Of a DNA stretch of 64,000 nt, positions 10,940 through 22,388 are shown one piece after another (positions within the stretch are counted from its first letter, which is position 1; each line of letters begins with the position of its first letter). The position numbers and the translations under genes were made by a program. Source of the DNA: Hsuehochloa calcarea. Its lineage: Eukaryota > Streptophyta > Magnoliopsida > Poales > Poaceae. The stretch is from NCBI GenBank assembly GCA_036346395.1, contig CM070599.1, forward strand, positions 7,245,232-7,309,231, given 5' to 3'. The notes under the pieces were generated by a model. That model searched no databases and was not told the origin of the DNA. It was given only the letters and a program-made list of their open reading frames with translations.

Positions 10940-13504
10940 TCTCTTGCCGGGACCCCGGGTATACAACCCCGAGACCATCTGTGCATTCCGAGCTTGTTCC
11001 ATGATCAGTAGCTAACTCGCATAGTTGCAACAATGATGTTATCATATCCATACAATAACGAAACTAATGAAGCAGACAAAGTAATGTTAATTAATAGCAA
11101 AAGGACCTTATGGTCAAGTTCTTACAAAAGTTGTCACGCAAGGCTTAACAACAACAGAGTTTCTTGCAGTGGAAATCTAAAATATCATGGAGGCCAATCG
11201 ACATGCCCACAGGCAATCAAGTGGAGGACGCGACATAGTTCGCAAAGTCTTCGTAGTACTCAGCGACTCCTGGTTCTTCTGCTGGGATTGATCAACAAAT
11301 GGCGTAGCCATGAGTACATAACGTACTCAGCAAGTCGTAGGGAAATGTATGCAGATAATATTTATGCAAAGTTTAAACAAGGATAACTTTATGGTTAATT
11401 TGCAGAAAGTAAGTTTTGATAGTAAATACAATAAGTAGATTGCAAAGCATTGTTTGAAATATTAATACATAATAATCAAGTTTTCTTTGAAACAAGAGTG
11501 AACTTCCTGCTCACTTCTCAACCATTCCAACCAAACCATTCCATCGAACCAATCCCACATTTTTTAAAATTCTACCCCTTGCGTGAAATCACCTGGCATG
11601 TCCATAACCGGGTACACGACTATTCGAATAGATTTTTGACACTCTACAGAGGTTGTACAGCTTTACCCACAAGACACGACTTCTCTAGTTTATTTGGTAT
11701 CTGTCGATGCCACTGCTCACTACCTTGGGTAAGCAATCTAGAGCACGTGACAAGACCTTTACAAAGTTTCATTTTGACTCGATTCTGCTCGCTAAGGTTT
11801 CGCCTTCCCGGCCCCCTCTTGGGCCAATCATCAACCTAAACAGAACCGACCTAAAACTTTCCTAATTAGTTGGCCAGGTCCATCCCATACTGGACTTGTG
11901 GTCGCACGGTAAGGCCCAGATCAATGGCTTACAAGGTTAAGTCCTTAGTTCGCTGCTCAGGCGAGACTACCACATCCCAATGTGCTTCACGCACCCCCTT
12001 TACTGCACGATCATTCGCCCGAGCATAAATCATTTTTGGTTCATCCTGACCAAATGGAAACCCTTGCCATGGTACAACATATTTTATCAATAGTGGCATC
12101 TCACCACAATTCCATATTTCCTTTAGTCAAGTTCATTCATTCTTTGAGCATGTGATCGTGAGTCCCGCGGGTAACTAAAGTAATGTTAAGCAATATACGC
12201 GTCCATGTTGGTAATACAAATGTCCAACTAGTAATTAACCATTCTAAGGTGTCCATGGATTTATGTCATTCAAGGGAACATTTCATTCTCAATTTATCAA
12301 GAAGGCATAATGGTAATGTGGCAATTATCTACTCCAAAACTATTTTTATAAAACTAGCCATGCATGTTAATTTAAAACAATATATTTTTTACAAAATGGG
12401 TACAACATGGTCAAAGGTCTATGACTTGTCTTCGTTGAAGAGTTGTGGGTCTTCAGTCGCTAGGTCGAAGAATTATTCCGAAACAATGGAATCTACATGT
12501 GCGAAAAGAGCCAAATAAATACAATAAATCCAATAAAATCCAAAAATTATAAAATTAGTAGCGAAAGGAAGGGGCTGAATTTAGAACCAAGAATCGACGG
12601 AATCGGATTTCGTACGAAGGCGAACAAATATCCGGAAGTTGCCTTCACATAAAATATAGAAATCGATCAACATGAATAGTGCAGACTGAGTTAGAAATGA
12701 TGTCGTCAGTGAGGGAAAGGGAGGGGCGACTGGCGAACTAGCAAAATGGAATCCCGGGAGTGAGACGGACTCAATGGTTGTGGTCACGTCGCCGGTGGAG
12801 GTCTGGTGTGACGGCAGCGCGCAAAACAGTGCATGGGAAATAGTGGTGCCAGTGAACCGATGATGTTTCAGACAAAAGGAAGGTAGTACAACGAAGAGCA
12901 TCGTGAGGCGAAGCTAACGGTAGCAACGACATCACCGGGGGATCAAAGACGGCGCCAGAAACAATGACAGAAGGCGGTTCGGCCGCTCGCGGAAATTTTT
13001 TGGTTGCGGCGAAAAGAGAGCGTTGAATTCCAGGGTTAGGAAGGGGAAACCGAGGGGCACGCGGCGACGCAGTCGGTACGGAGAATGGACGACCAAAGAG
13101 AGAACATATGGATTGAATTTTTGCTGTTTTCTCCTCTCTTTTTTCATGTGCATGTACATGTACGAATCCATGCATAACTAGTTGAGTTGCATTAGCTTCG
13201 TACACACATGCACATACATGGGAGCTCGGTTTGGAAGAATGAAAGGGGAGGAGAGGGAAGGAAGTGGAGGGCGGCTGCTGCTGATTTTTGCAGAGAGTGA
13301 GAGGGAGCACGCAAGGGAGCTTCTGCAGGGCAGCATGGGAGCTGCTGGGCTGAGGCGGCAAGGCCAGGAGCAGCACAAGGGGAAGCTAACAGAGCTGTTG
13401 GAGGTCGGCATGGGGAGAGGGGAGAGAGAGCTCGGCTGTGCATGGCCAGCAGCAGGCGGCAAGGGCTGTGCTCGGGTTAGAAGAAAGAAAGGAGGAGGGG
13501 AGGA

Positions 13505-13802
13505 TGTTAGAGTTAATCTTGATGTTTATTAGTAGTTCTTTGATTAACACATATAATTAGGGAGTTAATTATTTAGTGGAGTTAGTAGCTGCATGCATGC
13601 ATGAGTTAGTGGGAGATATGGTTTCATGGCTGCATGTACGCCTAGTATGTGTATAAATATGTACTGAGTCATTGTATTCGTTGAGCCAAGTAACTAATAG
13701 AACAAGCATTTTGTGCTCAGTTGTTCTACCGTGTTCATCCTCTCCACCGTGCAAGTGTGCGTTCAAAGCCATGAGCGAGTGTTCTCCTGGGCAAAGCCAA
13801 CA
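13505..13802 (+). repeat. LTR1 of the three-LTR element
   Basis: 298 bp, TGTTAGAG...GCCAACA. It is nearly identical to LTR2, with single-base differences. It is followed directly by primer-site sequence. Confidence 0.93.
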
Positions 13803-13819
13803 ATTGGTATCAGAGCCAA

Positions 13820-14117
13820 TGTTAGAGTTAATCTTGATGTTTATTAGTAGTTCTTTGATTAATACATATAATTAGGGAGTTAATTATTTAGTGGAGTTAG
13901 TGACTGCATGCATGCATGAGTTAGTGGGAGATATGGTTTCATGGCTGCATGTGCGCCTAGTATGTGTATAAATATGTACTGAGTCATTGCATTCGTTGAG
14001 CAAAATAACTAATAGAACAAGCATTTTGTGCTCAGTTGTTCTACGGTGTTCATTCTCTCCACCATGCAAGTGTGTGTTCAAAGCCATGAGCGAGTGTTCT
14101 CCTGGGCAAAGCCAACA
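13820..14117 (+). repeat. LTR2 of the three-LTR element
   Basis: 298 bp, the same termini as LTR1. It begins 17 bases after LTR1 and is followed by the primer site TTGGTATCAGAGCG at 14119-14132. Confidence 0.93.
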
Positions 14118-14837
14118 ATTGGTATCAGAGCGAGGTGCGAGGAGGTACACATGTCACGGGGCGCGTCACACGGCGGCGGCGCAACAGTGGCAATGTCAAG
14201 CCGGCGGGGCCACATGCGGGAGCATGCGGCGCGACAGCGGCAACGTCAGGCCAGCGGGGCCACACGCAGGAGCATACGGCGTGACGCAGCGCACAAGCCA
14301 GGTCGACAGGCGGCTGCAGGCGCAGGAGCGTGCTAGCAGCCGGGAGCAGGCACGTACGCATGAGACGCACAGCGACGCGTGGGTGCGGATGCAGCAACGC
14401 ATAGGCGACGAGCGCGGTGCGGAGTTGGTGGCTTGCCAGGCGCTAAGCTCGTTTTTCATAGCCACGTCCTGTGTATATAGCACAGTAGGAGTGTTGCATG
14501 TGTCATTTATTTCTTTTGCACGTAGCAGGTGTGTTACATACGTGCATATATTTGTGTCATGGTTATGCATGTAGATAAGTCAATGCATGATGCATGTGTG
14601 TGCGCATAAGTTCTTGTAGGTGTGTCCAAGTTCTCATGTGTGTAAGCTCTAGTGAGAGTCTTTGTCGCCGTCTAGTTGTGTTACCGGCGAAAGACAATTG
14701 GAGCTGAGGTAAGCAAAAGACGCTGGCAAGTTGTTATTGGCGGCATGGTCAGCAAGAAGGCAGCAAAACTCCTTGGAGATGCGTCAGGAGACCGAAATTC
14801 GGCTTGTGAGTCAATGCATCAAGATTAAGGGGGAGAA

Positions 14838-15135
14838 TGTTAGAATTAATCTTGATGTTTGTTAGTAGTTCTTTGATTAACCCATATAATTAGGGAGTTA
14901 ATTATTTAGTGGAGTTAGTGGCTGCATGCATGCATGAGTTAGTGGGAGATATGGTTTCATGGCTGCATGTGCGCCTAGTATGTGTATAAATATGTACTGA
15001 GTTATTGTATTCGTTGAGCGGAGTAACTAATAGAACAAGCATTTTGTGCTCAGTTGTTCTACCGTGTTCATCCTCTCCACTGTGCAAGTGTGTGTTCAAA
15101 ACCATGAGAGAGTGTTCTCCTGGGCAAAGCCAACA
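14838..15135 (+). repeat. LTR3 (3' LTR) of the three-LTR element
   Basis: 298 bp, starting TGTTAGAATTAATC and ending GCCAACA. It is preceded by the polypurine tract and followed by the GAGGA duplication. Confidence 0.93.
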
Positions 15136-16505
15136 GAGGAGGTGAGGCAGCACGGGAAGGACAGGAGCTGAAGGAGGGATCCCATGCATGGGAGCTGCCG
15201 ACTGCATGGGCTGTCGGCAAGGGGCAGGAGTAGCACCAGGAAGAGATCGGCAGTGGGGAGGGGTGGAGGAGCTGGCTGCTTTCTTCGGTGGGGGTTGCTG
15301 GCAGCACATGGGAGCTGCACTGGAAGGAGAAGGAAGGAGCAAGGGAGAAGAAGGGAGCACTGGGAGCTCAAGGGAGCATGGGGCTGCTCGGGTGGAGGCG
15401 TGGAGCTGCATGCTTGCGGCAGGGGGGCGGAGCTCGGGTGAGCGAGAGATGGAGGAGAAAGGGAGGGGAAAGAGAGGAAGCTGCTGCTCAGTTTTAATAG
15501 AAGGAGAGGGGGAGGAAAGTTACAGCGAGGCAAAGCCAGTGGCGCCAGGCTCGGCCGGGCGGTGCGACAGCAGGATGGGAGGTGGCGCGGGAGCAAGCGT
15601 GGCAGGGACCGGGTGGCCCGGCGGATAACCTGATGAGGGGCTCGAGGAAGCACAGGGATGGGACGGGGGAGTAGGGCACAAGGCTCAGGGAAAAACATGG
15701 GAGGTAGCTGGCTGCAGCTCACGCTGGGAAGATGAACAACAAAAGAGAGGAGAGAGAAAAAGAATGGGATAAAGAAAATCCGAGAAAATCCAAAAATCTA
15801 AAAAATAAATAAAATTTTAGACAATACTTTGGAACTTGAATAGATCAAATAAAATAGTTTTGCATTTTTTTAAAGTTTATTTTAGCCAATTAAAATATTT
15901 TTCCTTCAAAAATTCAATTTAAGCTTTAAATTAAACCGAGAAAATCCGAAAGATTATATTTATTTTTCAAGCTTCAAAATAGACCACCGATTTAAATTAC
16001 ATACTTTAAATTAAATTTTTCAACAATTAAAGTAATTTCTAGGAAGACAAAAAAAGAAATAAAACAGACCGAGTTGCCAGAAATAGCACCGACTTGAATA
16101 AAATCCAATAATACAGAAAATCCAATAAACTTGTTTTGAATTTAAGTAAGGTTTGATTTAATTGTTTAAAATAATTTTGCTTTGGAAATTAAATTTTAGG
16201 CTTTACATTTAATCAAGGAAAAGAAAATGGTTTATTTTTTTAAGCTTTAAAATAACTCTGAAATGCGAGCAAGCTGAAAAGAAATAAAAAAAACTCCACG
16301 AGAAAACAACCGGGCGAAGGGAAAAAGGAAAACCAGATAAAATCATAAAATCAAATAATTCCATTTTTATTTAATGAAAGTTTGATTAATTCAAATTGAA
16401 CTGCATTTGATTTTCTGAAAGTCCCATTAAAGTTTTTAGCAACAAAAGCAAATGGTTTTTTATTTTTAAAAATTTTCAAAAACTCTCAAAAATTGGGATG
16501 TTACA

Positions 16506-17422
16506 AAAAAAACTCCTAGCTTCCTTTTAGCTCGAGTTTGTGTTTCAAACCTCCTTTCAACTTCTGAATTCAAATTTTCACTTTGAATTCCCCCTTTGCA
16601 GATTTTGGACCCCTCACCAAATTTGCCTCCCCTTTGTTTTGCTTGGGCCCTGCCCTAATCTTTGACCGGCCCAGCCCATTCCCCCCTGGTTCCTCCCGGC
16701 CCGACCTGTTCACCCCCCTGCCCACTCCCCCCCCCCCTAGCCCACCATTTCCCCCTCCCTCTGCCTTTCCCGGCCCGACTGCTCCCCCCCCCCTCTTTCT
16801 CTCTCTCCCCTCTCCCAGTCGTTCCGCCTGGCCCTTTCTTCTTCACCCGGCTTCTCCACTCCAGGCGCTCACTCGCCGCGTTCCCCGGCCGACCAAGGCA
16901 CACCCGCCGCCACTCAAGACTTTGGTGCCGCTGCCGCTCAAGATGCACCGCGCCGCCGGCCGCTCGCTTCCACCACGCACTGGTCCCTCCTCCTCCCCGC
17001 CATCTAAAGGCCCAAGAGTTTTGAAGCGTAGTTTAGTCTTTAGACGTTCTAGTCTCACCTCAGTCTAGCCGACTCTGCCGGTACTTGCGTGCATCCTATA
17101 TTATCTGAGTTTTTTGGGTAATATCGGACGTACACATGTTTCCCCAATCGCTTGCCTGTGGAGATATATGCTCTCACCCTTTTTGCTTCCGTTGTCGCTT
17201 CCACTACTTTTGTAATGTAACTATTTGGCCTGTTCGGCCCTTATTTTAAAATTTGGCCCGAAGCGGTCTATGTAAACTCTGATGTGTTAAAATAATGAAT
17301 GGTGTGGTTTTATGCCATGTATAAATTGATTCAGCAGTGTGCCTGTGAGTGCTATCTACTAATCCAAGGAATAGCATGGTATTTTCACAGAGGATTCGGG
17401 ATTAGAAAATCCGGGTCCGACA
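16506..17422 (+). mobile_element. Gypsy-type LTR fragment ending GGGTCCGACA
   Basis: A CT-rich leader (16680-16830), a downstream part around 17150-17260 (GCTTGCCTGTGGAG, then TTCCGTTGTCGCTTCC), and the terminus GGATTCGGGATTAG ... GGGTCCGACA at 17422 recur on the minus strand at 23370, 61434 and 62798. The 5' end is cut by the minus-strand LTR that starts at 16505. Open frames here (for example 16583-17068) are proline-rich leader translations without a domain. Confidence 0.65.
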
Positions 17423-17450
17423 AGATGGATGCTACGAATCAGGCCAAGGA
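17423..17450 (+). pseudogene. LINE-like RNase H remnant, left piece
   Basis: These 28 bases read KMDATNQAK in the frame that continues at 22123 once the 4.67-kb insertion and one copy of its AAGGA duplication are set aside. The piece is too short to identify alone; see 22118-22388. Confidence 0.4.
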
Positions 17451-18200
17451 TGAAGAGGACAATGGGTGTCCCGATCATTCAATAGGATGAGGGTGTCCCG
17501 ATCATTTAATAGGATGATACGTCGATATGTGAAAGTGCAACTTTAACGATGCAGGCTTCTAACCGATCACGACTATAACATGAAGAAATCGCTAAACCAC
17601 ACTCCGAGTCGTTATCAACCGTTCTAAGAATGCAGTTGACCTGAACACGGGGTTCAATTCCTACGAGCAATAGAAGAACACATAAGAACAAGATAATTAG
17701 CAATCTGAAATTGCAAATAGGGTTGAGATATTTGATAAAATTGTGATTCTGGAGCGGAATTATGGTTGGTCTAATCGACACGAGCCAATACATGAAGTTG
17801 CAATGAAGCTAACTTTTAACTAAACAAAATTCAAGAAAACTAGAGGGGTGGGGCCTCCTTAAATAGAGGAGTGGGAGCCGCACATCGCTAGGAGATAAGG
17901 GGGTGCTACATATTCATGGTACTGTTAACATGAACAGTACGATCATGAATAGTGCAGCCCAAGAGAGATTGTGGCTAGGGAGGTGGTCGGTCCAAATAAC
18001 CTAAAGTGGTGGCTGTATTTTGGGCCCAATGATTGATTCAAGGCCATCGGCCCAAAGTAAGGTGGCGCGGCACCATATATAAGTGAAGTAAATTCATCGG
18101 CCAGTTGGATTAGAGTTTGACGCAGCCGAATCGATGGAAGTAGAGTAGCCCGGTTGGAGGTGGAGTAGCGGTCGTATCCGGGGGGTTGATGTCCCCACCA
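17451..18200 (-). repeat. 3' LTR of the non-autonomous element
   Basis: 750 bp, similar along its length to 21410-22117. It starts with a local duplication of the first ~35 bases (GGGTGTCCCGATCATT occurs twice, near 17464 and 17491) that the other LTR lacks. Confidence 0.9.
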
Positions 18201-18903
18201 TCCTCTCCTTCTTGCATTTGAGTCGTCCTCGACTCAAGCTCATCGTCTAGCTCCAAGAAAAACTTGAAAACTTGTAGCAACACATGCTCATCTTTCTTCA
18301 AAATATTAGCAAAAGCAGGTGGCAAAGAAATAAAGAAAACTTTGCAATTTAAAGGTGGGTGTGCATTCATCAAATCAGCAAAGGTACATTTTCTTATAGC
18401 ATTCAGTTTGTAACTCAATTTGAAAATATAAGTGACGTATATAGTAGAATTATTCATCGCCATGTCATGGCGAAACGTTGTCCTCAACATTTGTAAGTTA
18501 ATGGGCAGCACAACAATTGATTTCAAAATGCACAAGTCATTCATATAATCATATTTCAATCGAGCAAGAGCAAATTCATCTAGCACTGGTGAAAAGATTT
18601 GTAAGTTCGTCCATACTGCAACAGCACTATGCAGATTGTCAATACTAGATGATGCAATAAGAGATGAACACATAGGCATGAATGATCAGTAAATTTTATT
18701 TTCCTCCCATAATAAACAAGATTCATCACACAAAAATTGTTGTTCAAAACAGCAAGCTTCAATCCATCCATGTTATCATAAGTTATGCATATTCGATATA
18801 CAAGAAATTGATTGTCCACACCATAATCTCCAATCAAATTAAACTTATATCCAGGGGTGTAGGCACTAAACAAGGATTTCGAACATGCAATTGCAGAAAC
18901 TTT

Positions 18904-19308
18904 CTACATAGCATGTGATAATTTTATAAGTGGATCCAACATAATGTAACATAAAGAATCAGCAGGGGAAATTATAGTCAAAACCTCTTTATGTCTAGCC
19001 AATTTCACGTGATATTTATATGCTACTAACTCATTACATGAAGTACTAATAATAGCAGGCAATTCAATTATTTCATCACATAGTGCACTCAAGTTAGTAA
19101 GTAAATCAACAATTTTATCACATAGTGCACTCAATTTAGCAGGCAAATCAATCAAATTATCAGAGGATTCATGCAAATTCTTAATAATATCATATTTTGT
19201 AGTTGGGGAATTAATATCTGCCTTCTCAGCACTAGGTTCCTTCACCTCATGTGATGCAATGGTTTCTACAATAATTTGATTTTCCCTTTGTTCAATGATA
19301 CTAGGCAT
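18904..19308 (-). pseudogene. Unrecognised reading frame in the non-autonomous element
   Basis: A 134-codon open frame containing an internal repeat: LSALCDKIVDL, then LSALCDEIIEL about 20 residues later, with a third weaker unit before them. No domain is recognised. It lies between gag and the 3' LTR, where pol would be in an autonomous element. The frame may continue past 18904 on the minus strand with further stops. Confidence 0.45.
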
Positions 19309-19758
19309 GAAATCATGGGTATTGATCTCAGATTGAGTGTTCGAATCAGTACCTTTGTTATTACCTTGTAGGCTCGACTCGGACGATGTCGGTACTGGAG
19401 GTGGTGAGTAGTCACAAGCTTTCCCTTCTTTTTCTTACTCTAGCTCAATTACCAATGAGCGAGCTTCAATTGCCAATGAGCGAGCCAATGATGCAAGGCA
19501 GTGAGATAGAGTGACGCTCACAGCAGTATGGGCGGCAATCATAGTAGGTGCAGCAACAAAAGAAGCAACCGAAGATGATCTTGATGTAGAGGTGTACACC
19601 GTGCGCTTGTTTGTTTCATGTACCCGTGAAGATGTAGTGGAGGTAGACGAAAATGCAAGACTAGTCTTGGTTTGTCAGCCTTGTACTTCCTTTTTAGATT
19701 TGCAAGCTAGACGAAACAAGCGAGTGATATAATTGTATTATTTATAATCAAGTATGTC

Positions 19759-20310
19759 CTAAATTTCACAGTTTAAACCTTCTAAAAATCTAGTCATCTT
19801 AGCATCTTCAGTTTCATCTAAATCACAACGCAATAAACCAGTTTGCAATTCTTGATAATAATCCTCTACAAAACTACTACCATATCTTAAGCATTGCAAT
19901 TTATTAAGTAATTCACGAGAATAATAGGAAGGTACAAATCTATGTCTCATTGTTCTCTTCAAAACATTCCATATTTTAGGTATGTTCTGATTAGTACGAC
20001 AGTATTCACTCCACCAAATATATGCAAAATCAGTAAACTAACGGGTAACAGACCTAACTTTCAGATGATCAGGAAATTCATGGCATGCAAATAATTGTTG
20101 TACAGCTAATTCCCATATAAGATAAACATCAGGATTATAATTCCCAACAAAAGAAGGCACAGTGAGTTTAGTTTTACCACACATACTATCACTATTATAT
20201 ATCTTCAGTGGTGGATGATCTTGTCTCAAGCGTGCATCTTCCTCGTGGACTTTCTTGCACTTCCGTTCAATGGCTCGAAGAAGACGTGGATCTATCTGGT
20301 AATCGTGAAC
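19759..20310 (-). pseudogene. Retrotransposon gag
   Basis: The minus strand encodes a typical Gypsy gag: KLTVPSFVGNYNPDVYLIWE, later FTDFAYIWWSEY, then RFVPSYYSRELLNKLQCLR and EDYYQELQTGLLRCDLDE. Families of this type usually show KL-IP-F-G-YDP--YL-WE and RFVP-YY-R-L--KLQ-L--G. A TAG stop interrupts the frame after VRSVTR (near 20040), and another ends it at 19759. Gag forms the particle shell; here it is probably inactive. No zinc knuckle is seen. Confidence 0.8.
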
Positions 20311-21394
20311 TTACCATAGTTAGTAGAAAAATAAGGAAATAAATCACAAGTATATGTTCCTATCAACTACTAGGTTCTGGAGGTTCAAAGTCGCTCACAT
20401 TCAAGCTAATACCACGTTCTTACCGATTCTTACCAAGCAAAATAGGTGATACAACCAGTGGCAGGTTCGTGGTAACTTGAATCAAATGATGAGTAAAGCG
20501 ATTGCAAGGCCAGTTTGACGTGATTTGCTCGGTTTGTAGAAAGTGGAGCTTGGACAGACTTTAAAACATATACCAAATGATTACAATCAGTCAATTTCAG
20601 AAATTGCACAAAATTAAATTATAGTTTGTATCTAGCTCTTAGCCCATGTTGTTGATCAACCAAGGATGGAAGAAGGCTAAAACAAGTGCATAACAATGTA
20701 TAGGAGTGGTAGACACAAGATAATTCAATAGAATGCAATCTGGAATTGAAAAGCACAAGGATTGACCCAAATCTGAAAACGAAAGATTTCTGCCCACAAG
20801 ATGCCTCTTTTTATGATTTTTTTTCTGTGTTTCCTGATGGATTTTTCTACAATTTTTCTTTTGGGACCATGTTCTGAAAACGGATTGAAAAATTCGTGCA
20901 AAAATCACAAGTGCTGACTCTTGCAGATTCAAACTAGAAATTTGAGTTAACTTTCACCGCAGATATCTTTTACCTTCTTGACTGGAATGAAACAAAAATT
21001 TTACAAGAAGATGGATAATGAAGTTATGAATCTAATGACAGTGGTTTCACTCAAAAAGGATAAATGAAAAAAAAATGATATTTTTTGGTGAAGGTGGCAA
21101 AAAAGAGAGTCTTCTGGCCAAAAATTGAAAATTAGGGTTTGGTGTGTTCTAGATGGTTTTAGACGTGGAATTTTTTTTTTGTTGAGTTTATGGAAACAAG
21201 GATATGACCAGCAACTAGACAAAGCTAAAATGGATGCAAATTCAATTTAGCAAACCAAAACTAACAGATTGAACAGCACAAACGTGGTTTGGACAGCGGA
21301 AATTCACTCTTTTTATAGGGCAATTTTTCTAGACTATGGGAAATAAAAACCAATCTACTATCTAGGGATACAAGATATCCTACCGGTCAACGTA

Positions 21395-21409
21395 AGCTCT
21401 AATACCACC
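21395..21409 (-). promoter_or_regulatory. Primer binding site of the 17451-22117 element
   Basis: The minus strand reads GGTGGTATTAGAGCT, close to TGGTATCAGAGCT, directly inside the LTR boundary at 21410. Confidence 0.75.
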
Positions 21410-22117
21410 TGATGAGGATAATGGGTGTTCTGATCTTTCGATAGGATGATACGTCGATTTGTGGAGGTACGACTTTGACGATGCAAGCTTCGAACCGATC
21501 ATGACCAGAACGCCAAGCAATCGCTAAACCACACTCCGAGTCATTATCAACCGTGCCAAGAACGTGGTGACCTAAACACGAGGTTCAATTCCTACGAACA
21601 ATCGAAGAACAAGTAATAAGCAATCTAAAATTGCAAATAGGATTGAAATATTTGATGAAATTGGGATTCTGGAGCGGTATTGTGGTTGGTCTAGTCGACA
21701 TAAGCCAATACACGAAGTTGTAATGAAGCTAACTTTTAACTAAACAAAATCTAAGGAAACTAGAGGGGTGGAACCACCTTAAATAGGGGAGGGGAGCGCA
21801 CAAAGCTAGGAGATAAGGGGGAGCTACATATTCATGGTACTTTTTACGTAAACAATACGACCGTGAACAGTACGGCCCAAGAGAGGAGTGGGTAGAGAGG
21901 TGGTCGGCCCAAATAACCTAAAGTAGTGGTTGTTCTTTGGGTCTAATGATTGATATAAGGCCCTCAGTTCAAAATGAGGTGGCGCAGCACCATATACAAA
22001 TGAAGCAAATTCGCCGGGTCGTTGGAGTAGAGTTTGACGCAGCCGAATTGATGAAAATAGAGTAGCCTGGTTGGAGCTGGAGTAGCAGTCGTATCCGGAG
22101 GGTTAATGTCCTCGTCA
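21410..22117 (-). repeat. 5' LTR of the non-autonomous element
   Basis: 708 bp; on the minus strand it begins TGACGAGGACATTAACCC and ends at the primer site. Many single-base differences from the partner LTR indicate a fairly old insertion. Confidence 0.9.
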
Positions 22118-22388
22118 AAGGAGTAATGAGTTTGATAACTCTGAATATGGTGTGGTTTTTAAAGAGATCAAGAGCAAGCATATAGCTGATTTTTCTATAG
22201 TAGTATCAGTTTGTGATTGAAGCTGTAACGAAGTAACTGACTGTTTAGCTACATTTGGTGCTAATCCGTCCGTCAGGTGCTGGTTCCTAGTTTTGGCTCA
22301 ATCAAGCCCCTGAGTTTGTGCTAGGCTTGGTTTCCGGTGATTTAGCCGCAACCTTGGTTTAATGGAAGTATGTTTCTGTTAAAAAAAC
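22118..22388 (+). pseudogene. LINE-like RNase H C-terminal remnant and 3' end
   Basis: The frame from 22124 reads SNEFDNSEYGVVFKEIK and, after a stop, SCNEVTDCLATFGAN (about 22222-22266), like the end of the RNase H domain in plant LINEs (H-x-x-R-x-x-N--AD-LA--G). It is followed by a GTTAAAAAAAC tract at 22378. The 4.67-kb element to the left is inserted within this coding remnant. The A-tract abuts globulin exon sequence, so the LINE-like element probably inserted into the globulin gene first. No upstream reverse transcriptase is found. Confidence 0.5.

Larger units (their letters stand above)
13505..15135 (+). mobile_element. Miniature LTR retrotransposon with three LTRs (TRIM/SMART-like)
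   Basis: Three direct copies of a 298-bp LTR lie at 13505-13802, 13820-14117 and 14838-15135, each starting TGTTAGA and ending GCCAACA. LTR1 and LTR2 are separated by 17 bases that are a primer site (ATTGGTATCAGAGCC plus AA). A second primer site follows LTR2 at 14118. A purine tract AGATTAAGGGGGAGAA (14822-14837) precedes LTR3. The 5-bp target-site duplication GAGGA flanks the whole unit at 13500-13504 and 15136-15140. The internal region of about 720 bp encodes no recognisable gag or pol, so the element is non-autonomous. It sits inside the minus-strand LTR around it. Confidence 0.93.
10546..16505 (-). mobile_element. Del/Tekay-like Gypsy LTR with PBS and 5' leader, interrupted
   Basis: Read on the minus strand, an LTR starts at 16505 with TGTAACATCCC and ends near 10941. 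It is followed at once by TGATATCAGAGCC (10927-10939), a primer site close to the initiator-Met consensus, and about 380 bases of leader. Without the 1.6-kb insertion at 13505-15135 the LTR is about 3.9 kb, which fits the long LTRs of Del/Tekay chromoviruses. GTTGTACAGCTTTACCC near 11653 recurs in similar form near 24295 and 62337, showing the same LTR module elsewhere. No gag or pol is attached. The 5' half is GA/CT-rich and yields many spurious long frames. Confidence 0.6.
17451..22117 (-). mobile_element. Non-autonomous Gypsy-like LTR retrotransposon with gag only
   Basis: LTRs lie at 17451-18200 and 21410-22117, and the 5-bp duplication AAGGA flanks the unit at 17446-17450 and 22118-22122. 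The primer site GGTGGTATTAGAGCT (minus strand, 21395-21409) lies inside the right-hand LTR, and a purine-rich tract (18201-18216, minus) abuts the left-hand LTR, so the element reads right to left. Internal coding is a gag with stops and a second frame without a recognised domain. No protease, reverse transcriptase or integrase is seen in the 3.2-kb interior. Both LTRs carry TATATAAGTG- and TATACAAATG-like boxes near 18076 and 21993. It is inserted in an RNase-H-like coding remnant. Confidence 0.9.

Noticed and set aside
12771..13376. 201-codon minus-strand frame
   Set aside because: Low-complexity Ser/Pro/His sequence within an LTR; overlapping frames are equally open.
15096..15722. 208-codon minus-strand frame
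   Set aside because: Ser/Pro/Leu-rich translation of the GA/CT-rich leader of an LTR; no start context or domain.
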